Part shown: piece after piece, positions 17,161 to 25,729 of the stretch
Numbering within the stretch: position 1 is the first letter of the stretch
How the letters are laid out: every line of letters begins with the position of its first letter
Source of the DNA: Candidatus Bathyarchaeota archaeon
Lineage (GTDB): Archaea; Thermoproteota; Bathyarchaeia; Bathyarchaeales; Bathycorpusculaceae
NCBI GenBank assembly: GCA_029907545.1
Contig: JARYLR010000001.1
Location: forward strand, 90,817-154,816
DNA length: 64,000 bases
Direction of reading: 5' to 3'
The notes under the pieces: model-generated
What the model was told of the DNA's origin: nothing
What the model saw: the letters and a program-made list of their open reading frames with translations, nothing else
The model's database searches: none
Position numbers and translations under genes: made by a program

Positions 17161-20100
17161 TCAGGCAAAATCAGTTAAGCATATTTGCCTTGATTTATTG
17201 CCATCAAACAGGCTGTTAATCTCCTCTTTCAGTAGTTTGATTCTCTGAGCATAATAGGGTGGAAGACCATATTTCTCAACCAAGTGTTGCGCGGCTTCAA
17301 TGTATTTCTCGATACCGCCACGATATACGGTCAAAGACAGTTGACCTCCGCATGTGGGGCATTTGCCTCGAAGAGGCGCGCGTCTAAAGTGTTTGTTGCA
17401 AGACTTGCAGCGGAACCCTTGAGTTGAAAACGCCCGCAGATTTCCAGCAATGTCACGCATAAAATGTGTTGTCAAAACCTTCAACGCCACGGTTCGAGCA
17501 TCCACCGCATCGATTTTTTCAGCAAGCTCAAGCTGGCTGTTCAGCTTCTCAATCATCGCTTTAAATTTTTTGTAAGCGCTTTCAGCGTTACCAACGTTCA
17601 CATTTGACACGGGAATCGTGAAGTTGAAGCCCTCAAATTGCGCCTCGGTGCCAAGGCGGCAGCCAACAAGATCGATAAGCCTGTTCACTTGCCTAGCATC
17701 TGTTTGCTCCCATGTTTTTTCATAGAACTCGATTGGATAAGTAGAAGCAACATCGAAATCATGCGCTTGCCTCTGCACCTCTTTCGGATTAACGGTGGGA
17801 ATCAGCAGCAACGGCGCATCCATAATCCCCCCAATCTGCGCAGGCAGATACGCCTTAGAGAAATTGAGCAAGACATCTAGCGCAAGCATGACAGTGTCCT
17901 CGTCCCCGTCACAGTCCCTCCGTTTTGCGGAATGCCAGATGGGGTGTGCATAGCAAACGTTCAGGTTTGTAAAGCCTATAATACGCCCTAAGATGCCGGC
18001 ACACGTGTGCGGAGCCAAGCCAATTATCAAATGTCCAATCATGTTTTTTACATTGTTAACTTTGAAGTAAGGTGAGAGACCATAGATCTTAACGAGGCAT
18101 TCATCAACGAAACAGGCTACGCGCATCAAATAGTCTGCACATTTAAGGGGCACGACGACGTCTTGAAGCTTTAGTTCGCACATTTGATTCGCGTCCTCTA
18201 GAGGAGCACCGAAACAGTCATACGTGTAGCCAAGTTCGCGAAGCTTCTCAACAGGGACACCGATTTCGGATGGCTTAAAATGAGTTAAAGGAGCATTTGT
18301 GACATCAAAGCGGATTGTTCCATCCTTGTATACTGATAGGTCGTGCCGTGCGCGCAAGAGACCTTTTTCGATGATTTCAGGCGTTCTCGTCTCGTTCGTC
18401 AGACCTTTGACACCCTTAAGGACTTTGGGTATAGAAATGCCTAAAGCATTACATGCTGGCTCAAGGTACTCTCGAACGTTTACAGATTGCTTTTGATAGT
18501 GGCACGCGCGCGTTTTGCAGATGGAGCACTCGTCTCCCTTCAAAGCTTTACCGCAACGCGGGCATGTCTTCTCTACAACTGTCTCTGAGCCGCACGAACT
18601 GCATTTACTTCTTGTAGTCAAAGCATTGCAGACGGGGCATCTTCTTCTGATAAGATCCACAAATATCGCGCCTTTCCTTGCGGCTTCGACAAGATCCCGC
18701 TGCGACCCGCCAGCTAGGCCAACGGGAAAAAGAACGTGAACGAGCGGTTTCATTTCACGTCTTTTAGCTTTCTCAGGTCTGCCCATCCGCGCACCGACAA
18801 GTGTCGGTGCCTTATCCTTAATTGTAACGCCAGAAAGCATGCTGACAGCGGACAGCACGGATTCAGGAAGAGAAAGGTCAGAAGGGCTTGGTGCACCCAT
18901 GCCTATAGAGAACGCAAAGGCAGAAGCGTCTTTTCCTTCAATAATAATTCTGTCCTCTGTTATCTTGTGAGGCAGGCAAATTGTGTCTAAAGCATTCTTA
19001 ACCTCCTGGGCGAATATTCCACTAATTGTAGTGACAAGCCCATCTTGGCACACCGTCTCTGAGGTAAGAAGCCATTTTCTCAGCTTTTCAATGGTGGCAA
19101 CTGAAGAAAGATTCACCCAAAAATATAAGAAGCTAGGATGCAAGGGCAGATTTAGAGCAGAAGACAAGGCAACAGCTTCTTTGATCGTGGGCTTATTTGC
19201 AAAAGGGTCGACTAAAAAGTCTTCCAACCGCTTCAAAGGAACTCCTGTGGCTTCAGCAGCCTTGGCGGCGTCTCCGCCAAAACTCCGTGCGATAGCAATA
19301 CGCAGGTCTTCAGTCCACCATTCCTCAACATAGCCGGAGGGCACAAGACGCTTACTATTGTACAAGAAATCTCCAAAACTGACCAGCATGTCACCTAAAA
19401 ACAGTATCTTCTCAATCTTTTCCTGAATCTGAGCGAAGTTTCCAGCATCAACGCGAACAACCGAGCCGTCTTTAAGGCGAACCACAGGAGACTCAATAGT
19501 ATCCACAGGCGCCACTATGCCGCCTTTCCCAGGAAGCTCCAATCGAAGTTGCGTTCCTGCTGCAAGAAACCCTTGCAAGATAAGCATGGTTGCGGGATGA
19601 AGACCTACGGCTGAGAGCCCTGTGTTCCTTGCTCTACCATAACGCAGACGGAAGCCGCCTCGTCTTGAGGGAAAGGAGAAAATCGGCCGCCCCGCGATTA
19701 CGTCGTCCATGAAGCCGGCTGACTTCTTTTCTGACTTCTTGCTGAAGTCTCCAAGCCAATCCCACCTGTTTATCCGAATCTTCTCGATAACGGCTAAAAC
19801 CTTTGATGCTCTTCCCACTACGCCGTCGTTGACGACTCTGAGGGCCCCGCCTCTCACCCTGTTAGTTTCTACGCGTGGCAGATTGCGGAAGGAAGACACC
19901 TCATAAGGATCCGATTCCGTGCCCGTTACCTCAACTGGGAGCCAGCTGAGAGCCTTCCGTAACTCATCGTCGGTTACATGATACTGAAAACGTCCAACGG
20001 CACGCTCATACAGTCTAATCTCTTCAATAAAACGTGAAATCTCTTCCTCAGTAGGCTTGTAACGGTCGAGACCTAGAAGCCGTCTAACAAAATCTCCGAC

Positions 20101-20565
20101 AACAAGTGTCAATGCTTGATCAGTTCCACCAGCAGCGCGCATAGGCCCAGCAAAATACACGGCAAGATGCCGTGTACGATCATTATTTGTCTTAATCTTA
20201 ACTTGCGCCACTCCCTGTAAAGGTGCAGCCGTCAAACCTTCGGTAAGAATTGCAAGCGCTGTGCGTATGGCTTGGTCTGCTGCTTTCTCGGGTTCCATAT
20301 GGCCAAACTTGCCATACACTATCTCCTCAGCAACCTTGAACGCCAGCTCCTCCCTAGAAATCCTTGCACTAAGCTCCCTAATGCTTGCTGCAACTCCCGG
20401 CGGACCAACAAGTCCTTCGACAAGGTCTGCTAAATCTTTTGCAAGCTTACATTCGGTCACAAGCAAGGGATCTACCCCTCTAGTCCGAGCCCGCATGCTT
20501 ATCTCGTACAGCTGGTTTAGACCGTGCTCTAGGCTTTCCACGTATTGCCTATATGTGTCGCTCAT
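17161..20565 (-). CDS. polC: DNA polymerase D large subunit (DP2)
   Basis: This is the catalytic subunit of the archaeal replicative polymerase. The product of about 1,134 residues has the DP2 N-terminal domain, the catalytic region HSAKRRDCDGDEDTVMLALD (about residue 880), zinc modules CPVCNALTTRSKCSSCG / CPRCGKALKGDECSICK (about 630-680) and CKSCNKHFRRAPLRGKCPTCGG (about 1075). The length matches inteinless DP2, so no intein is present. The last residues (QICLTDFA) resemble a PCNA-binding box. I choose ATG 20565; TTG 20577 is in frame. The small subunit is at 29001-30578 on the other side of the predicted origin. Confidence 0.97.
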   Translation of the reverse strand: MSDTYRQYVESLEHGLNQLYEISMRARTRGVDPLLVTECKLAKDLADLVEGLVGPPGVAASIRELSARISREELAFKVAEEIVYGKFGHMEPEKAADQAIRTALAILTEGLTAAPLQGVAQVKIKTNNDRTRHLAVYFAGPMRAAGGTDQALTLVVGDFVRRLLGLDRYKPTEEEISRFIEEIRLYERAVGRFQYHVTDDELRKALSWLPVEVTGTESDPYEVSSFRNLPRVETNRVRGGALRVVNDGVVGRASKVLAVIEKIRINRWDWLGDFSKKSEKKSAGFMDDVIAGRPIFSFPSRRGGFRLRYGRARNTGLSAVGLHPATMLILQGFLAAGTQLRLELPGKGGIVAPVDTIESPVVRLKDGSVVRVDAGNFAQIQEKIEKILFLGDMLVSFGDFLYNSKRLVPSGYVEEWWTEDLRIAIARSFGGDAAKAAEATGVPLKRLEDFLVDPFANKPTIKEAVALSSALNLPLHPSFLYFWVNLSSVATIEKLRKWLLTSETVCQDGLVTTISGIFAQEVKNALDTICLPHKITEDRIIIEGKDASAFAFSIGMGAPSPSDLSLPESVLSAVSMLSGVTIKDKAPTLVGARMGRPEKAKRREMKPLVHVLFPVGLAGGSQRDLVEAARKGAIFVDLIRRRCPVCNALTTRSKCSSCGSETVVEKTCPRCGKALKGDECSICKTRACHYQKQSVNVREYLEPACNALGISIPKVLKGVKGLTNETRTPEIIEKGLLRARHDLSVYKDGTIRFDVTNAPLTHFKPSEIGVPVEKLRELGYTYDCFGAPLEDANQMCELKLQDVVVPLKCADYLMRVACFVDECLVKIYGLSPYFKVNNVKNMIGHLIIGLAPHTCAGILGRIIGFTNLNVCYAHPIWHSAKRRDCDGDEDTVMLALDVLLNFSKAYLPAQIGGIMDAPLLLIPTVNPKEVQRQAHDFDVASTYPIEFYEKTWEQTDARQVNRLIDLVGCRLGTEAQFEGFNFTIPVSNVNVGNAESAYKKFKAMIEKLNSQLELAEKIDAVDARTVALKVLTTHFMRDIAGNLRAFSTQGFRCKSCNKHFRRAPLRGKCPTCGGQLSLTVYRGGIEKYIEAAQHLVEKYGLPPYYAQRIKLLKEEINSLFDGNKSRQICLTDFA

Positions 20566-20704
20566 GGGACCGTTCAAGCAGAGCCTTTCTCCCCGTCTTT
20601 CTGTGCACGAGACTGCTTATTTCTGTTCTTTGAACCAAACGAATAAAAGTTGATTCTGCAACAAAAAATGTTCCATACCGATTTCACATAGAAAAGGATA
20701 CGCA

Positions 20705-20718
20705 TTTCTACGTAGAAA
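20705..20718. promoter_or_regulatory. 14-bp palindrome upstream of polC
   Basis: TTTCTACGTAGAAA is a perfect 14-bp palindrome, extended to 18 of 20 by flanking GC. It lies in the 183-nt gap between the GGGP synthase stop and the polC start, both on the minus strand. It could be an operator controlling polC or part of a terminator; no T run follows it on the minus strand. A weak TATA-like TTTTATT lies nearer polC at about 20645. Confidence 0.4.
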
Positions 20719-20748
20719 CGCAAAGGAAAAATTGTGCAGAGAGCCCTG

Positions 20749-21513
20749 CTAGCTTCTGAAACGTCGAATTCCCTGAATTATTTCAGAAACCTTCTGCCTA
20801 ACGCCAGAGCTCTCAACAATGTTGCCCGTAACAATGATGTCTGCTCCCGCAGAGGCCGCAGCCAGTGCTTGCTCTCTGGTTCTTATGCCGCCTCCAACAA
20901 TAAGTGGAACGTCAACATAGTGCTTGACTGCCTGAATCATCTCTGGAGTGACAGGTTTCCTAGCACCAGACCCTGCTTCAAGATATATGAAGCGCATCCC
21001 CAGATACTGCCCCGCCAGAGCATGCGCAGCCGCTAATTCAGGTTTGTCATGAGGTATGGGAACAGCCTTGCCAATGACCCCAACCGTTCCCCCTTCGCCA
21101 ACTATTATATATCCCAGCGGAAGCGGTTCTAGCCGGCATTTCTTGACAAGAGGAGCCCCTAAAACTTGCGCGCCCATTAAGAAGTAGGGGTCAGCGGAGT
21201 TCAGAAGAGACATAAACCATATGGCGTCAGCGTACCGGCTTATTCCGGTAACGTTGTTAGGAAAGAGGATCACTGGGATCTTGACGGTGTGCTTAACTGC
21301 TTTTATGACGCTGTCTAGATGTTTCGGCGAGACAAACGTTGATCCGCCGATCATTATGGCCGATGTCTCGCTGCTTTTCGCTTTGCTGGCAATTCTGGAA
21401 GCTTGTGGAGGTGTCACTTCCTCGGGATCTATGAGCGTCATGTGGATGGTCTTCTCAGCCGCAATCTTCTCAAGCAAATATTTCTCAACACGTCCCATAA
21501 TAACGTCTCTCAT
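20749..21513 (-). CDS. Geranylgeranylglyceryl phosphate synthase
   Basis: This enzyme makes the first ether bond of archaeal membrane lipids, joining sn-glycerol 1-phosphate to geranylgeranyl diphosphate. The 254-residue TIM barrel has HMTLIDPEE, MIGGST, VILFPNNVTGIS, FIYLEAGSGA and the phosphate-binding loops VGGGIRT and GADIIVTGN, which fit the group II family. It follows the Elf1 gene by 3 nt, so the two are one operon. Its presence confirms an archaeal chromosome. Confidence 0.95.
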   Translation of the reverse strand: MRDVIMGRVEKYLLEKIAAEKTIHMTLIDPEEVTPPQASRIASKAKSSETSAIMIGGSTFVSPKHLDSVIKAVKHTVKIPVILFPNNVTGISRYADAIWFMSLLNSADPYFLMGAQVLGAPLVKKCRLEPLPLGYIIVGEGGTVGVIGKAVPIPHDKPELAAAHALAGQYLGMRFIYLEAGSGARKPVTPEMIQAVKHYVDVPLIVGGGIRTREQALAAASAGADIIVTGNIVESSGVRQKVSEIIQGIRRFRS

Positions 21514-21516
21514 TTC

Positions 21517-21780
21517 TCATTCGCTCCGCGTGACAGGCGCTGAAGACTTGGGGCTTCCATAAATTTTGTCAGTGAACATGCAGTAAACATCAATCTCGCC
21601 TTGAGCAGGTTTAACAGGAAACTCTGCCTTGACCCCACAGCTGCCACAGGCCACCGTTGCGTTGCCTTGGGTGCGGAAGATTTCAACTCTGACTGTTTCC
21701 TTTCCGCACTTAGGGCAAGAGAAGAATTTAGGTAGATGCTTTTTGGGAATACGAACAACTTTTCTCCTTCTTCTCCCCAT
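21517..21780 (-). CDS. Elf1-like transcription elongation factor (zinc ribbon)
   Basis: The 87-residue product has a basic N-terminus ([15 protein letters not shown]) and a zinc ribbon with CPKCG at residues 22-26 and CGSCG at about 45-49, then [22 protein letters not shown]. This closely follows the Elf1 pattern, including the DVY segment after the ribbon. Archaeal Elf1 homologues bind RNA polymerase during elongation. It is the first gene of an operon with GGGP synthase. Confidence 0.88.
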   Translation of the reverse strand: MGRRRRKVVRIPKKHLPKFFSCPKCGKETVRVEIFRTQGNATVACGSCGVKAEFPVKPAQGEIDVYCMFTDKIYGSPKSSAPVTRSE

Positions 21781-21943
21781 GGTCTAATTCCATCCATAAT
21801 GGACTAGTCTTCACTATCGGCATTTATCCTTAAAAAGGTTCATATTGAAAGCCCCCATACCATGAAAGATATTATTGTACGCTGTCCTTATAGGACTGGT
21901 GCTTAAATACTTGGAAAGAGCCCTAAACCGTGAGGCAACATCC

Positions 21944-22783
21944 ATGGAGTTAACTGACGCCGTTTTAGACATGAATTGGGCTGAAGTTGCCGAAAAAATA
22001 AAGGTTTTCATCAAAGACTACGCCGAGAAGGCAGGCGCAAAGGGGTTGGTAGTCTCGTTATCGGGAGGAGTTGACAGCTGCACTGTAGCAGCACTTTCTT
22101 CGTTAGCCATCGGCGGAAAAAACGTCCTAGGGCTCATGCTTCCCGAGAAAGAAACATGGAGCGAAACAGACATCGAACACTCCAAACTTGTTGCCAAAAA
22201 ATTCTCCCTCGAAACTCAGCAGTGTGACATCACGTCGACGCTAAAAGCACTTTACCGTTCGATACCCGTGTTTGATCCCTCAGAAAAAGTCTGCAAAGGA
22301 AACCTAAAAGCGCGGACACGGATGATATACGTTTACTATTACGCGAACAAACTCGGCAGAATCGTCTGCGGCAGCTCAGACAAGTCTGAGACCATGCTGG
22401 GCTATTTCACGAAATGGGGAGACATCGCCGCAGACATATCGCCAATAATGGATCTATACAAAACCCAAGTAAGAAAACTCGCCCGATACATCGGCATACC
22501 TGAACCAATAGTCACAAAACCCTCTTCGCCCGCCCTATGGCCGGGACAGACCGCTGAGAACGAGCTTGGCTTAAAATATGAGCACCTTGATCTGGTGCTT
22601 TACGGGCTGGAGCATTTCATGAACACCGACGACATAGCAGAACAGGTCAGCGTGCATAAGACTGTTGTTGAAAAAATAAGGAAACGGTGGCTTTCAGCAG
22701 AACATAAAAGGCGAGTATTGCTGACCACAAAACTTGAGTACCGCACAGTTGGAATGGATTTCAGACTCCCACGTAGCCGATAG
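21944..22783 (+). CDS. nadE: NAD+ synthetase
   Basis: This ATP-pyrophosphatase amidates nicotinic acid adenine dinucleotide to NAD. It has the P-loop SLSGGVDSC (about residue 40), the GKNVLGLMLPEK strand and GSSDKSETMLGYFTKWGD for the deamido-NAD site. I choose ATG 21944 because a TATA-like TTAAATAC near 21905 puts the transcript start just upstream; longer in-frame starts would lie above that promoter. There is no fused glutaminase domain. A nitrilase-family gene starts 22 nt downstream and could provide ammonia. Confidence 0.95.
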   Translation: MELTDAVLDMNWAEVAEKIKVFIKDYAEKAGAKGLVVSLSGGVDSCTVAALSSLAIGGKNVLGLMLPEKETWSETDIEHSKLVAKKFSLETQQCDITSTLKALYRSIPVFDPSEKVCKGNLKARTRMIYVYYYANKLGRIVCGSSDKSETMLGYFTKWGDIAADISPIMDLYKTQVRKLARYIGIPEPIVTKPSSPALWPGQTAENELGLKYEHLDLVLYGLEHFMNTDDIAEQVSVHKTVVEKIRKRWLSAEHKRRVLLTTKLEYRTVGMDFRLPRSR

Positions 22784-22805
22784 AAAGAGACAAGGAGAAA
22801 ACGTG

Positions 22806-23636
22806 ATGCAAAAATTCAAGATCGCTCTTGCACAAATCGAATGTAAACAGACAGATAAAGAAAGCAATCTGGAAAAAATCAGCAAAGCCACGGCAAACGC
22901 AAAAAAGCAAGGAGCAAAACTTGTAATCTTTCCCGAACTTGCACTAACTGGCTACGTCGTAAAAGATGAAATCTACGAGCTGGCAGAGCGTATACCAGGA
23001 CCAACAACTGATTCAATAGCAAAACTGGCAAAAAAAACAGGAACAAACATCGTTTTCGGCATGCCTGAGCTTGGCGAGAAGGCACAAGGGACGCTATACA
23101 ATGCAGCGGTTTTAGTTGGCCCCAAAGGATACATCGGCAAATATCGCAAAATGTACCTCCCAACTCACAGCGTCTTTGAAGAAAAAAGATATTTCCGCCC
23201 AGGCTACCAGCCAGCCACGCTGAAAACAGAACTTGGACATCTCGGCTTAATTATCTGCTATGACCTTTTCTTTCCAGAAGTAAGCCGGCTAACACGCCTA
23301 GGCGGCGCCCAGTTAATAGTCTGCATTTCTGCCTCACCCGCAATACGCAGAACATTCTTTGAAACTCTCATCGCGGCAAGAGCAATAGAAAACTCGGCAT
23401 TTATCGCATACGTAAACCTAGCAGGCATCGAAGACGGCTTACAGTTTTGGGGAGGCAGCCGACTTGTAGGCCCTCAAGGCAAGATCCTTGCAAAGGCAGA
23501 CTACGACAAGGAAGACCTTGTTATCGGCGAAGTCGATTACGCAGACTTGAGGCCTATTGAGGCTTTTATACCCACACTGAGAGACCTGCGCCCAGAACTT
23601 TTCGACAAATTGAAAGAAGCTGCAGAAACCTTCTAG
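22806..23636 (+). CDS. Carbon-nitrogen hydrolase (nitrilase superfamily)
   Basis: The 276-residue product has the nitrilase triad: glutamate 44 in FPELALTGY, lysine 115 in YRKMYLP and cysteine 151 in IICYDLFFPE. It is the length of a stand-alone amidase. The ATG at 22806 is 22 nt after the nadE stop, so the two are an operon. The glutaminase domain of fused glutamine-dependent NAD synthetases belongs to this same superfamily, so this protein might supply ammonia to NadE. A general omega-amidase or carbamoyl hydrolase is equally possible. Confidence 0.9.
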   Translation: MQKFKIALAQIECKQTDKESNLEKISKATANAKKQGAKLVIFPELALTGYVVKDEIYELAERIPGPTTDSIAKLAKKTGTNIVFGMPELGEKAQGTLYNAAVLVGPKGYIGKYRKMYLPTHSVFEEKRYFRPGYQPATLKTELGHLGLIICYDLFFPEVSRLTRLGGAQLIVCISASPAIRRTFFETLIAARAIENSAFIAYVNLAGIEDGLQFWGGSRLVGPQGKILAKADYDKEDLVIGEVDYADLRPIEAFIPTLRDLRPELFDKLKEAAETF

Positions 23637-23639
23637 AGG

Positions 23640-24812
23640 CTACCCTAGTTTTTTAACCGCCTTCTCGATGCGATCTAGAGCCTCTACAAGTTGCTCGTAT
23701 GCTGCTGCATACGAAATCCTAAGGTAACCTTCCCCACGACTGCCAAAGGCAGAGCCTGGAACTGCGACGACGTTAGCTTCTTTTGCAAGAAACTCCACAA
23801 AGGCTTCTGAGGTCTTTCCCAACGCTTTTATGTTTGGAAAAGCGTAGAACGCGCCTTTCGGGACTCCGCATTCGACCCCCTCGATTTCGTTGATTCTCTT
23901 GCAAACCAATCGGCGTCTTCTGTCAAACTCCCGAACCATCTGGCTAATAGAGCCCTGCGGTCCCTGCAACGCCGCTAACGCACCGTACTGCGCCACCGTG
24001 TCAACACAGGCAACAACATACTGGTGCACAAGCCAAAGGGCCGCAATAAGTTCCTTAGGGCCATATACATAGCCCAGCCGCATACCGGTCATTGCATAGG
24101 TTTTTGAAAAAGAATTAACTACAAGAGTCCGCTCGCGCATGCCGGGAAAGGCGGCGAGGCAATAGTGCTTTGCGCCATCGTAGAGAATCTTCTCGTAAAC
24201 CTCATCAGAGATTACAATAAGGTCATGCTCCACAGCGATTTTAGCTAATGCTGCAATCTCATCGTACGAAAGAACGGCGCCGGTAGGGTTGTTAGGAAAG
24301 TTCAGGATCATCACACGTGATTTTTTTGTGATAAGTGATGTCACATCACCAAGTGAGGGCTTGAAATTATTCTCTTCCAACAGAGGAACGAAAACAGGCA
24401 CACCGCCGACAAGCCGAACGCCAGGCGCATACAAAACGAACCCCGGGTCGGTGGTGATCACTTCATCGCCAGGATTGACGAGGCTCATGAGGGCTAGAAA
24501 GATTGCTTCCGTTGCTCCCGTGGTCACAAGTATCTCTGAGGCAGGGTCATAGGTTAAGCCGTAGTCTGAGAACGCTTTTTTCGCGAGTTCTTCTCGAAGT
24601 TCAGGGATTCCGTTTGTGGGCGCGTAATGCGTTTTGCCTTCCAACGCTGCTTTTGTGTAAGCATCCAAAACGTGGCGAGGCGGAGTAAAATCTGGCTCTC
24701 CAACGCTTAAATAGATTGTCTGACTCTTTTTGTCTGTCAAAGCGAAAAATCGGCGAATTCCAGACGGCTTAATGTTTTTAAGACGCTCAGCAGGCTTTAA
24801 ATTTGAAATCAA
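23640..24812 (-). CDS. Class I aminotransferase (aspartate aminotransferase-like)
   Basis: The 390-residue product has YLSVGEPDFTPP, YAPTNGIPELREELA, NFPNNPTGAVLS, VISDEVYEKILYDG and the PLP lysine in NSFSKTYAMTGMRLGY, the fold I signature of the AspC/Tyr-type family. It transfers the amino group between an amino acid and 2-oxoglutarate. Its stop is 4 nt from the end of the convergent nitrilase gene. Substrate range cannot be told; aspartate or aromatic acids are typical. Confidence 0.92.
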   Translation of the reverse strand: MISNLKPAERLKNIKPSGIRRFFALTDKKSQTIYLSVGEPDFTPPRHVLDAYTKAALEGKTHYAPTNGIPELREELAKKAFSDYGLTYDPASEILVTTGATEAIFLALMSLVNPGDEVITTDPGFVLYAPGVRLVGGVPVFVPLLEENNFKPSLGDVTSLITKKSRVMILNFPNNPTGAVLSYDEIAALAKIAVEHDLIVISDEVYEKILYDGAKHYCLAAFPGMRERTLVVNSFSKTYAMTGMRLGYVYGPKELIAALWLVHQYVVACVDTVAQYGALAALQGPQGSISQMVREFDRRRRLVCKRINEIEGVECGVPKGAFYAFPNIKALGKTSEAFVEFLAKEANVVAVPGSAFGSRGEGYLRISYAAAYEQLVEALDRIEKAVKKLG

Positions 24813-24958
24813 CGTTTATCCTCGATATGCATTGCTGTCTGAGCATAAATTCTTTGCTATAGATTTTCCTAGAAACTGTTAGCGTTTTCATTGCAAAAAG
24901 CTAATAGAGCCCGTATACAAACTTGTATCCATTTCGTATGCCACAGGAGGGAAAGGTC

Positions 24959-25423
24959 TTGAAGCTTAAAGACAGCGTTCAGATATGGCTAGCAAGCTCT
25001 TTAAACGACCCTGTTTCAAAAATACTTGCAAAAAATAGTCACTTAACGTTAATACAGCTCGAAACATTTCTAATTGACGCTTTAGCAGAAAATTTAGCTG
25101 GCAAATCGCTTACATACGATGAAAAAGCCAATTTACGGCTAATTAAGGCAAAAATAAGCCGAGGCGCCTTCAATAGGACATTAAAACAAGCCAAAGATAA
25201 CGTCATCAAATCCATCTATACAGTACTGCTATTAGGGTATCTTGGAGTGTTGGAAAGCACAGCACTCGACCCCTATCTCGAAATTGCAAACAAATTGCAA
25301 GATTATGTGGCAGCACACAAAAATCTGTCAAACAACGAAGGCAATTCAGAAAACCATAAAAAACTCATAGAAATGATCCGGGAAGAGCTAGAAACAGGCC
25401 TAAAAACCCTCTCAAGTCCATAA
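24959..25423 (+). CDS. Helical protein of unknown function
   Basis: I do not recognise this product of about 154 residues. It is predicted to be all-helical with a hydrophobic mid-region (SIYTVLLLGYLGVLE) that might be a buried or membrane-associated helix, and a charged C-terminus. I place the start at TTG 24959 because a perfect GGAGGG ribosome site ends 7 nt before it; an in-frame ATG upstream would include that site. It precedes the membrane-anchored winged-helix gene and the same GGAGGG-type site is used there, suggesting related expression. Confidence 0.6.
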   Translation: MKLKDSVQIWLASSLNDPVSKILAKNSHLTLIQLETFLIDALAENLAGKSLTYDEKANLRLIKAKISRGAFNRTLKQAKDNVIKSIYTVLLLGYLGVLESTALDPYLEIANKLQDYVAAHKNLSNNEGNSENHKKLIEMIREELETGLKTLSSP

Positions 25424-25434
25424 AAAGAGCGCGC

Positions 25435-25452
25435 GTGACATCACAAATCACA
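25435..25452 (-). promoter_or_regulatory. TGTGA-type repeated site 1
   Basis: On the minus strand this reads TGTGATTTGTGATGTCAC. It differs from site 2 (25593-25610, plus strand) only by three C/T changes. The arm GTGA-CA-TCAC is a dyad. It lies 12 nt after the stop of the helical-protein gene. Confidence 0.5.
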
Positions 25453-25592
25453 AGAACAAGTTGCTGTGTAGAGCAGTTCTACCTATTTGAAAAGAGCGCT
25501 AAAACAAAGCTAAAAAATGAAAATAAAGGCAAATTGTTGAAATTTTCAGCAGAAAAAAGAAACACTGTCTGGAGGAGTCAAACTTGCTTAGC

Positions 25593-25610
25593 TGTGACTT
25601 GTGACGTCAT
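25593..25610 (+). promoter_or_regulatory. TGTGA-type repeated site 2
   Basis: TGTGACTTGTGACGTCAT contains the dyad GTGA-CG-TCA(t) plus an upstream TGTGA direct half-site 7 bp away. It lies about 35-45 bp upstream of the TTAAATG box that probably drives the winged-helix gene, a suitable place for an operator. Confidence 0.5.
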
Positions 25611-25662
25611 ATAGCACTAAAACGTGCGCAAACCATAAACCTTAAATGCTGTACGCCATGCC

Positions 25663-25680
25663 TGTGATGTGTGATGCAAC
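25663..25680 (+). promoter_or_regulatory. TGTGA-type repeated site 3 at the likely transcript start
   Basis: TGTGATGTGTGATGCAAC matches site 1 at about 15 of 18 positions. It overlaps the expected transcription start (about 25668) from the TTAAATG box at 25642. A half-site GCATCACA follows at 25708, just before the GGAGGG ribosome site. Binding here should repress, which suggests autoregulation. Confidence 0.45.
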
Positions 25681-25729
25681 ATGGCAGGCAGCATATTATC
25701 ACGGCGGCATCACAGGAGGGAGATGCTTG

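Noticed and set aside
17161..20565. Possible intein in polC
   Set aside because: The length is that of inteinless DP2 and the catalytic HSAKRRDCDGDEDTVM region is continuous.
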